Source of the DNA: Capsulimonas sp.
GTDB taxonomy: Bacteria > Armatimonadota > Armatimonadia > Armatimonadales > Capsulimonadaceae
Direction of reading: 5' to 3'
Length of the DNA: 9,283 nucleotides
Assembly: GCA_025963815.1 (NCBI GenBank)
Contig: JAOQAA010000055.1
Location: 1-9,283, forward strand
Part shown: positions 1 to 5,897 of the stretch, one piece after another
How positions within the stretch are numbered: the stretch's first letter is position 1
Layout of the letters: the number at the start of each line of letters is the position of its first letter
Position numbers and translations under genes: made by a program
Notes under the pieces: model-generated
The model's database searches: none
Told to the model about the DNA's origin: nothing
What the model saw: the letters and a program-made list of their open reading frames with translations, nothing else

Positions 1-1
1 C

Positions 2-508
2 CTCGTTCAGCCCTATCTCAAGAGTGTACGAGTCGACGTATGTTCTTCCTTTACTGGAAAGCTAAGCTTTGGCGGCAGTGGAAAAGGTTATGGATATAAT
101 GGCGGATGGCTCGGTTCTCAATACAACAATCCAGCCGACCAAACGGCTCCGACCAATTACTTCGATAACGAGGTTGGCAGTGCTGGGGGAATTGGACCAC
201 CCGTTACCGATTCTCAGATTACGGCGCCGGCGCACACAATAGCGCTGGCGGACGCAGGATATATTAGCCTCCGTGCGAATGGTGATCAGCCTGAGAAAGT
301 TGCGGCAATAAGTATTGATAACCCCAGCCAAATGAACGGGATACCATCGATAGATTATCGTCACATCGATTCGTCTTATACGATAAACACGGCTACTCAA
401 ACGGTCACCGAAAACGGCCTCGCGAATGCGTTTTATTGTGACGGACACATGGGAGTCATTCGTCAGTCGACAACGACTGACGCGATGTTCAATCCAACCT
501 CATCCTAA
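2..508 (+). CDS. DUF1559 / H-X9-DG pseudopilin-type protein, C-terminal part (5' end outside window)
   Basis: The frame is open from base 2 to the TAA at 506-508 (168 residues). Its start lies upstream of the window, so the prepilin-type N-terminus that normally identifies this family cannot be seen. The C-terminus carries the family hallmark: an R-H pair at partial residues 120-121, then FYCDGHMGVI around residues 144-153, which corresponds to the usual FADGHVK ending of prepilin-type H-X9-DG proteins. The middle is rich in Gly, Asn, Thr and Ser and contains YGYNGGWLGS, typical of the exported globular body. These proteins are abundant in Armatimonadota, Planctomycetota and Lentisphaerota. 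They are thought to be type II/IV pilin-like secreted proteins of unknown function. Two cysteines (partial residues 15 and 146) could form a disulfide. The His-to-DG spacing is 25 residues instead of 9. Only 44 nt separate it from the rhamnosidase, and I see no terminator there, so read-through is possible. Family call confident; function unknown. Confidence 0.85.
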   Translation, partial: LVQPYLKSVRVDVCSSFTGKLSFGGSGKGYGYNGGWLGSQYNNPADQTAPTNYFDNEVGSAGGIGPPVTDSQITAPAHTIALADAGYISLRANGDQPEKVAAISIDNPSQMNGIPSIDYRHIDSSYTINTATQTVTENGLANAFYCDGHMGVIRQSTTTDAMFNPTSS

Positions 509-552
509 CGATTTCATCGAGAGTATCAAAGTGCATCACAGGCCCTAATCCA

Positions 553-3500
553 ATGAACCACCCTCTTCATCGCCCGAAAAGCATCCATCAAGCGCCGGTC
601 TATTTTCGCGCGGTAAAACTGCTCACTCTGGCCGCCCTTTTCCAGTCTCTTATCGCTCCCTCTCCTGTGTTGGCGGCGGAGAAGACTCACGCCAAAGCGG
701 CTTCAGAAAACCTGAATACGGGCTTCGCGGCGCCTCCCCATAACGCCAAGCCACGTGTGTATTGGTGGTGGCTTTTCAATCGTGTGGACAAGGCGGGCAT
801 CACCCGCGACCTCGAACAGTTCAAAGCGAAAGGGATCAGCGGCGTCAACCTGATCTGCACCGGCGGATACGCCGGCGTCAAACCTCTGCTCGGCGTAAAG
901 TATCAGAGTCCCGAATGGTGGGCGCTCTTCCGCTATGCGGTCAAAGAGGCCAAGCGACTCAATATCGAATTCGGCTTCAACCTTTCCGCCGGCGGCTGGA
1001 CGATGGAAGGCCCCTGGGTCACCCCCGACAACGCCATGAAAAAAGTGGTGTTCGCCAATTTGAATGTCGAAGGCCCGAAAAAGTTCTCGGATAAACTCCC
1101 CCAGCCAGAAACCGTGGGCGACTACTATCACGACTATTGCGTGCAGGCCATCCCACATAACGGCGGCGCGATCGATCCCAAAGATATCATCGATTTGACC
1201 GGCAAATTTCAACCCGACGGGCGACTGAACTGGGATGTCCCCGCAGGACAGTGGACAATTCTTCGAACCGGATATACCTTAACGGGAGAGTTCTGGAGCA
1301 AGTGGCATGCGTATCCCTCAATCCCCCAAGCGGACACATTCCAAGGGGGCGACGGCTATGAGATCGACTACCTCAACCCCGCCGCGTTTGACAGCCATTT
1401 CGAGCATCTTGGCGATCCGATCCTCAAAGCAGTTCACCAGGCCGGCGGCCGGCTTGACTACTTCTGGTCCGATAGCTGGGAATGCGGCAAGCTGACATGG
1501 ACTCAGGATTTCCCAAACCAATTCCGTAAGTATCGCGGCTACGATCTCAAGCCTTATCTGGCCACGCTGCCGGGCGCCATCAATTTCACGGACTACAAGG
1601 CCACATTCACGGCGACGGCCCCAACGCAAACGCTATCCTTCGTGGGAACCAACCGATCGGGCGGCGACAACACCGTCTTCATTGACAGCGTGCAGGTCCA
1701 ATCGAACGGAAAGTCGATCGCAGGATCAGATTTTGGCTTTGAGACGCCCAGTGTCGGCGCCGGCAATTATCAATATGCCCCTACCGGAGGAAGCTGGACC
1801 TTTGGCGGCTCGTCGGGAAACGGCTCGGGAATCGTCGCCAACGGCAGCGGATTTGGCAACCCCAATGCGCCGCAGGGCGGTCAGGCGGCGTTTGTCCAGG
1901 GTTCTGGGAAGATGTCTCAGACCCTCTCCGGATTGACGCCGGGCGCCATTTACACCGTCACCTGGGCTGCGGAGCAGCGGCCCGGGAACGCGCAAACCTG
2001 GGATGTCGCCTTGGACGGCGCCGTGATTGCGAACTGCAAACCGAGGACGGGCCTGACTATCATTAACGACGATGTGAGCAGGCGCTTCCGCGCGGACTTT
2101 GATCGAACCATTCAAGACTGTGTCGCGGATAACTGTTACGGGCGTTTCGCCGACGTATGCCATCAAAACGGCGTCATCATGGGCAGTGAATCGGCAGGGC
2201 CGAACAACATTCCGCCCGAGGATGCGCTGAAGAACCTCGGACGCTGTGATTTTCCCGCCGGCGAGTTTTGGGTCAACGGCCATTACAACGCCTCAGGCGG
2301 TTACAACTCAGACCGAGGGCTGCGGCTCAATCTCAAACAAACCGCCTCGGCAGCACATGTGTATGGCCTGCGCCAGGCGCAGGCCGAATCGTTCACCCAG
2401 CAGGAGCCCGATCGCACCCACTGGTCGCTCGGCCCGGCCGAACTGAAGCCCTACGCCAATGACGCGTTTTGTGAGGGAATCAATCGCATTATGCTGCATC
2501 AGGCGACATGTCAGCCGCCGTCGGACGGCAAGCCAGGCTATGAGTTCTGCGCCGGCCAGCATTGGAATCCCAACAGCACGTGGTGGGAGCAGTCGCCTGC
2601 CTTCTTCAGCTACCTGTCCCGGTGCTCCTATCTGCTTCAGCGGGGCAATTTTGCGGCCGATGTCTGCTTCTACCTGGGCGAAGAGCCGCCAACCCTGGCG
2701 CCCCCCAAATATGTCGTTCCCGACCTTGGCTCCGGCTACGATTGCGACTACAGCAACGCCGAGGTGCTGCTGAAGCGCATGTCGGTCAAAAACGGCCGGA
2801 TCGTGCTGCCGGATGGCATGAACTACCGGCTGCTGGTCCTGCAAAATTGCGTTTCCCCCGTGCCGGAAATCGCCCAGCGAGTCGGCGGTTATCAGAGCTT
2901 GGCCGTGTCTTCCACGCCGTCGAAGGCGATGTCCGTCGAAGTCATCCAAAAGCTGCGGCAGCTGGTTCTGGGCGGAGCAACCATCGTCGGCGCGCCGCCT
3001 GAAGAAGCCGCCGGTCTCAAGAACTATCCCAACTGTGACACCGAAGTGCGGAAGATCGCCGCCGAACTCTGGGGCGATCTGGACGGCAAGACCCGCACCG
3101 AGCGCCGCTTCGGCAAGGGGCGCGTCATCTGGGGCAAGACGCCGCGCGAGATTCTTCTCGCCGACGGCGTCCAGCCCGACTGCACGTTCAGCGGCCAGAC
3201 CGAGCGCCCGGACGATCTCGACTACATCCATCGTACAGCTGGTAATTCTGAGATCTACTTCGTCATCAACCGCACAAACCAGCCAACCACACGAGACTTC
3301 ACCTTCCGCGTCGTCGGCAGGCAGCCCGAGATATTTGACCCCGTCAGCGGAATCACCCGCCCGGCAACCGCCTTTCGGCAGGCTGGCGGCCGCACGACGC
3401 TTCCATTGGAATTCGACCGCTTCGGCTCTTATTTCGTGGTATTTCGCAAGCCAATCGCCAAGAACTCTTTGGGGAAATCCGAACGAAATTTCCCTAAGCT

Positions 3501-4023
3501 CGTTAAACTGCAAAATCTTGCCGCCCCTTGGAACGTCGGGTTCGATCCCGCCTGGGCCGGTCCCGCCCATGCCGCGTTTCCCGAGCTGGTCAGCTGGACA
3601 CACCGCCCCGAAGAGGGGATCAAATTCTATTCGGGCAAGGCCACGTATCATCAAACATTCGATCTGAGTGAAGCGCCAAATCACAAAAAGAGAATGTTTC
3701 TCGACCTGGGAGATGTTCGAAATGTCGCCGTCGTGCGACTCAACGGCAAGAAACTCGGTATCCTATGGTGCTTCCCCTGGCGCGTGGAGATCACCGGCGC
3801 CGTGCGGGCCAAAGGCAACGTGCTGGAAGTCGACGTGATCAATCTCTGGGCAAACCGCGTGATCGGCGATCTGAACAAGCCCAAAGAACAGCGCGTCACC
3901 AAAACACACGATGCGTTTCGCTTCGATATGCTCACCAAAAATACGCCGCCGCTCGACGCGGGCTTGCTGGGTCCGGTTTCGGTGCTCAAGGAGCAGAGCC
4001 TCGATTTGGGAGGGACCCAATAG
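553..4023 (+). CDS. Secreted GH106 alpha-L-rhamnosidase with an inserted beta-sandwich module
   Basis: This is a predicted exo-acting alpha-L-rhamnosidase that removes terminal rhamnose from plant or microbial glycans outside the cytoplasm. Residues 1-42 form a signal peptide: a basic N-region, a hydrophobic core LLTLAALF, and a cleavage site near VLA-A. The GH106 domain begins with PRVYWWWLFNRV (67-78), followed by GITRDLEQFKAKGISGVNL. Acidic residues in conserved-looking positions are E310 (SDSWE), E546 (SESAGP) and E571 (GEFW). I infer these are catalytic or metal-binding, but cannot assign roles. NGRIVLPDGMNYRLLVL (747-763) is typical of the later family region. A galactose-binding-like jelly roll lies near 1010-1125 (SGKATYHQTFDL, DLGDVRNVAVVRLNG). 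Residues about 344-497 are an insert absent from usual GH106 proteins (separate entry); without it the length, about 1000, is normal. The start is the only ATG before the signal peptide, with just a weak AGG upstream. The AraC gene follows after 13 nt. Confidence 0.93.
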   Translation: MNHPLHRPKSIHQAPVYFRAVKLLTLAALFQSLIAPSPVLAAEKTHAKAASENLNTGFAAPPHNAKPRVYWWWLFNRVDKAGITRDLEQFKAKGISGVNLICTGGYAGVKPLLGVKYQSPEWWALFRYAVKEAKRLNIEFGFNLSAGGWTMEGPWVTPDNAMKKVVFANLNVEGPKKFSDKLPQPETVGDYYHDYCVQAIPHNGGAIDPKDIIDLTGKFQPDGRLNWDVPAGQWTILRTGYTLTGEFWSKWHAYPSIPQADTFQGGDGYEIDYLNPAAFDSHFEHLGDPILKAVHQAGGRLDYFWSDSWECGKLTWTQDFPNQFRKYRGYDLKPYLATLPGAINFTDYKATFTATAPTQTLSFVGTNRSGGDNTVFIDSVQVQSNGKSIAGSDFGFETPSVGAGNYQYAPTGGSWTFGGSSGNGSGIVANGSGFGNPNAPQGGQAAFVQGSGKMSQTLSGLTPGAIYTVTWAAEQRPGNAQTWDVALDGAVIANCKPRTGLTIINDDVSRRFRADFDRTIQDCVADNCYGRFADVCHQNGVIMGSESAGPNNIPPEDALKNLGRCDFPAGEFWVNGHYNASGGYNSDRGLRLNLKQTASAAHVYGLRQAQAESFTQQEPDRTHWSLGPAELKPYANDAFCEGINRIMLHQATCQPPSDGKPGYEFCAGQHWNPNSTWWEQSPAFFSYLSRCSYLLQRGNFAADVCFYLGEEPPTLAPPKYVVPDLGSGYDCDYSNAEVLLKRMSVKNGRIVLPDGMNYRLLVLQNCVSPVPEIAQRVGGYQSLAVSSTPSKAMSVEVIQKLRQLVLGGATIVGAPPEEAAGLKNYPNCDTEVRKIAAELWGDLDGKTRTERRFGKGRVIWGKTPREILLADGVQPDCTFSGQTERPDDLDYIHRTAGNSEIYFVINRTNQPTTRDFTFRVVGRQPEIFDPVSGITRPATAFRQAGGRTTLPLEFDRFGSYFVVFRKPIAKNSLGKSERNFPKLVKLQNLAAPWNVGFDPAWAGPAHAAFPELVSWTHRPEEGIKFYSGKATYHQTFDLSEAPNHKKRMFLDLGDVRNVAVVRLNGKKLGILWCFPWRVEITGAVRAKGNVLEVDVINLWANRVIGDLNKPKEQRVTKTHDAFRFDMLTKNTPPLDAGLLGPVSVLKEQSLDLGGTQ
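1582..2043 (+). other. Inserted carbohydrate-binding-like beta-sandwich with swapped halves, inside GH106
   Basis: Codons 344-497 of the rhamnosidase split the catalytic domain between YDLKPYLATLPGAI and RTGLTIINDDVSRRFRADF, which run on directly in usual GH106 proteins. The insert first shows FTDYKATFTATAPTQTLSF and GGDNTVFIDSVQV, which I recognise as the C-terminal half of a secreted beta-sandwich module common in Planctomycetota, Verrucomicrobiota and Armatimonadota. After a short linker (NGKSIAGSD) comes FGFETPSVGAGNYQYAPTGG, then NAPQGGQAAFVQGSG and YTVTWAAEQRPGNAQTW, which is the N-terminal half. The usual order is the reverse, so the module looks circularly permuted. The frame is intact throughout and base composition resembles the flanks. 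The presumed role is glycan binding or shaping of the active-site rim. The normal order is recalled, not computed. Confidence 0.7.
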
Positions 4024-4025
4024 CC

Positions 4026-4031
4026 GAAGGG
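4026..4031 (+). promoter_or_regulatory. Ribosome binding site for the AraC-family gene
   Basis: GAAGGG lies 5 nt before the ATG at 4037, in the 13-nt gap after the rhamnosidase stop. It decides the start: the frame is open back to 3911, inside the rhamnosidase gene, and a second in-frame ATG exists at 4091, but neither alternative has a comparable site. Confidence 0.7.
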
Positions 4032-4036
4032 ATGAA

Positions 4037-5005
4037 ATGTCTAGCCATTGCAATTCAAATTCCGCGAGCGAAGGCTCGGTGGCTTATGGGATGACCGAAC
4101 CGAAGCGCAGGATACTCCTGCGCTTCGATCAAGTCCATCCCGTCATTCGCATCGCCCATTTCCAAAATGTCACATGGACGATCCCCAACCGGATCATTTA
4201 CGACTTCGAGATCATACTGGTCACGCGCGGCGCGGTGCTGTTCAACATGGAAGGCCAAACGCGCCGCGCTGAAGCGGGAACACTGATTTTCATTCCCCCA
4301 TTTACTCCGCACGCGCTCCAAACACCGAACGCCGCTCCGTACGCCCATTTCGCCGTCCACTTCGACTTCTGCCCGGACATCCCGCCCGCCTCCGAACAGG
4401 CGGAGGGACGTGAACCTTACGAAATCGCCTGGCCGGGCGGAATGCAGGCGCCGCCTCTCACCACACTCGCGCCGGGACATTGGATCGAACAGGCCCTGCG
4501 GGAAATCGCGGAGTGGCGCGCCAATGAGGGAGATCCACTGAGCGGCCTTGAGGCAAGCTGCCGGCTGGCGCGAGTGCTGGCCCAATTGCTGCGCTGGGGC
4601 GCGGGCGCGGAAACTCGCAAGACGCCCGGAGCTGGCGCGCGCATCAGCCACGAACGCATGGCGCGGGTGCTCGCGCACATCGCCGAGAACCTTGGGGATC
4701 CGCTGACGCTGAAGGATCTGGCGCGGGTCGCCAATGTCGGCCGCAGCCGTTTCATGACCCTGTTCCGGGAAGCCACGGGCGGATCACCGCATCAGTACAT
4801 CCAGGGGAAACGCATCGCCGAGGCGCGCCGGCTGCTGGCCGATCCCAGTTTGCAGATCAAGCAGATCGCGGCGATGACGGGTTTCGAAGACCGATTCTAT
4901 TTCAGCAAGGTCTTTCGGCGCGTCGATGGGCTGACGCCCACCCAGTTTCGCGCCGCCGTCTTATTTGGCCGGTCTCACTCCCCCGAAGACGAATCCGTTC
5001 GGTAA
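4037..5005 (+). CDS. AraC-family transcriptional regulator (cupin sensor + double HTH)
   Basis: A 322-residue cytoplasmic DNA-binding regulator. The N-terminal half is a cupin-like sensor, about residues 50-115: YDFEIILVTRGAVLFNMEG, then AGTLIFIPPFTPHAL, a typical AraC-type sugar-sensing barrel. The C-terminal AraC domain runs from about 205 to 308. The first helix-turn-helix lies at LTLKDLARVANVGRSRFMTL (from 223). The second lies at IKQIAAMTGFEDRFYFSKVF (from 274), followed by the conserved GLTPTQFR ending. The start at 4037 is chosen for its Shine-Dalgarno; a shorter form from M19 (4091) would also keep both domains. The gene starts 13 nt after the rhamnosidase stop, so they probably share a transcript, and the regulator may control the flanking hydrolase genes in response to a released sugar. 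That role is inferred from position. Its effector is unknown. High-GC codon use resembles the downstream PhyH gene. Confidence 0.93.
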   Translation: MSSHCNSNSASEGSVAYGMTEPKRRILLRFDQVHPVIRIAHFQNVTWTIPNRIIYDFEIILVTRGAVLFNMEGQTRRAEAGTLIFIPPFTPHALQTPNAAPYAHFAVHFDFCPDIPPASEQAEGREPYEIAWPGGMQAPPLTTLAPGHWIEQALREIAEWRANEGDPLSGLEASCRLARVLAQLLRWGAGAETRKTPGAGARISHERMARVLAHIAENLGDPLTLKDLARVANVGRSRFMTLFREATGGSPHQYIQGKRIAEARRLLADPSLQIKQIAAMTGFEDRFYFSKVFRRVDGLTPTQFRAAVLFGRSHSPEDESVR

Positions 5006-5027
5006 CAACCGATTGGCCGATTTTCCA

Positions 5028-5056
5028 TTGATGACCCCACCTCCATGCGTTAGAAT
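5028..5056 (+). promoter_or_regulatory. Predicted sigma70-type promoter for the PhyH-GH43 pair
   Basis: TTGATG (5028-5033) and TAGAAT (5051-5056) are separated by 17 nt. They match 4/6 and 5/6 of the TTGACA/TATAAT consensus. Transcription would begin near 5063, leaving a short leader with the AGGAG site before the ATG at 5091. A direct repeat of CCGATT (5009-5014 and 5017-5022) sits just upstream of the -35 box and could be an activator site. Prediction by eye only. Confidence 0.45.
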
Positions 5057-5078
5057 GAATGTATCCTCTCAAAGGAAC

Positions 5079-5083
5079 AGGAG
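5079..5083 (+). promoter_or_regulatory. Ribosome binding site for the PhyH-family gene
   Basis: AGGAG lies 7 nt before the ATG at 5091. It selects this start over the in-frame ATG at 5055, which overlaps the predicted -10 box, and over the GTG at 5085, which is too close. Confidence 0.75.
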
Positions 5084-5090
5084 TGTGGAT

Positions 5091-5873
5091 ATGCTGACCA
5101 GCGATCAAGAAGAACAGTTTCATCGGGATGGGTTTGTGCTGGGCGGACAGGTGCTGGATGACGACGGCGTTGAGGAGCTGCGCGCGGAGATGCACCGCGT
5201 CATCGACGCGCGGGACGACGAGACCATTCCCCAGCCCGTGATGCTCTCGAATATGGGCAAGCCCGAAGCGCCTGTTTGGCAGATCGTGAACATCTCCGAC
5301 GCCAGCGCGCCGTTCGCGAATCTCGTGCGGCATCCGGAGATCGCCAAAACCATCGCGGCGCTTACCGGCGCCGCCGAAGTGCGTCTCTGGCACGACCAGA
5401 TCCAGTTCAAGCCCGCCAGCACCGGCGGCGTCAACATGTGGCACCAGGACGCGCCCTACTGGCCGTCCATCACACCCATGACCCAGGTGACGGCGTGGAT
5501 CGCCCTGGACGATGTCGACCTCGACAACGGCTGCATGAGCATGATCCCCGGCTCACACCTCTGGGGCAACCAAATCGATTTCCTGCACACCATCAAAGCG
5601 TTCGACGAGATGCCCGCCACGTTCGACGGCCACGATCTGGAAGTCCGCGTCTGTCCGGTCAAGAAGGGCCATGTCCACTTCCACCATGCTCTTACCTGGC
5701 ACGGCTCGTCCGCGAACACCAGCGGCCGCCCACGACGCGCGATCGCCCTGCACTACATGGGAGACGACACACGGTTCGTCGCCGCCGGCAATCATCTTAT
5801 GCAGAAATTCATCAGTGTGCCCGACGGCGAGATCATCGCCGGGGATCGATTCGCCCGCGTCTGGCCACTCTAA
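5091..5873 (+). CDS. Phytanoyl-CoA dioxygenase (PhyH) family Fe(II)/2-oxoglutarate oxygenase
   Basis: A 260-residue cytoplasmic protein without signal peptide or membrane segment; the length is normal for bacterial PhyH proteins. It opens with MLTSDQEEQFHRDGFVLGG, the standard PhyH N-terminus. The iron-binding facial triad is visible: H118 and D120 in WHQDAPYW, and H204 in TWHGSSANTSGRPRR. One of the arginines at 213-216 probably holds 2-oxoglutarate. Between them lie TAWIALDDVDLDNGCM and IPGSHLWG, typical of the double-stranded beta-helix core. Family members hydroxylate diverse small molecules using O2 and 2-oxoglutarate, so the phytanoyl-CoA name is not evidence for that substrate. It has its own likely promoter and lies 24 nt before the GH43-like gene, so the two are probably co-transcribed. 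Members next to AraC regulators and hydrolases may act on sugar-derived or secondary compounds, but that is inference. Confidence 0.92.
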   Translation: MLTSDQEEQFHRDGFVLGGQVLDDDGVEELRAEMHRVIDARDDETIPQPVMLSNMGKPEAPVWQIVNISDASAPFANLVRHPEIAKTIAALTGAAEVRLWHDQIQFKPASTGGVNMWHQDAPYWPSITPMTQVTAWIALDDVDLDNGCMSMIPGSHLWGNQIDFLHTIKAFDEMPATFDGHDLEVRVCPVKKGHVHFHHALTWHGSSANTSGRPRRAIALHYMGDDTRFVAAGNHLMQKFISVPDGEIIAGDRFARVWPL

Positions 5874-5883
5874 AGAACCCCAA

Positions 5884-5888
5884 GAGAG
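5884..5888 (+). promoter_or_regulatory. Ribosome binding site for the GH43-like gene
   Basis: GAGAG lies 9 nt before the ATG at 5898. The earlier in-frame ATG at 5889 directly abuts this site and so cannot use it. Starting at 5898 gives a compact signal peptide beginning MRRHTT. Confidence 0.5.
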
Positions 5889-5897
5889 ATGTTAATT

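Noticed and set aside
62..448. 128-codon minus-strand open frame at the left edge
   Set aside because: It overlaps the plus-strand DUF1559-type fragment, which has the family's C-terminal motif; the antisense product is Arg/Ile-rich and unrecognisable.
2308..3684. 458-codon open frame on the minus strand, antisense to the rhamnosidase
   Set aside because: It lies wholly within the well-supported GH106 gene, shows no recognisable domain, and long antisense frames are expected in GC-rich codon use.
3911..4036. Extension of the AraC frame upstream into the rhamnosidase gene
   Set aside because: The extra residues are Arg/Ser/Cys-rich out-of-frame translation of GH106, and a good ribosome site precedes ATG 4037.
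4983..5002. CCGAA/TTCGG inverted repeat at the end of the AraC gene
   Set aside because: Five base pairs with a 10-nt loop and no U-run; too weak to call a terminator or operator.
5055..5057. Earlier in-frame ATG as start of the PhyH-family protein
   Set aside because: It overlaps the predicted -10 box and lacks a ribosome site, while ATG 5091 has AGGAG at 7 nt and gives the standard family N-terminus.
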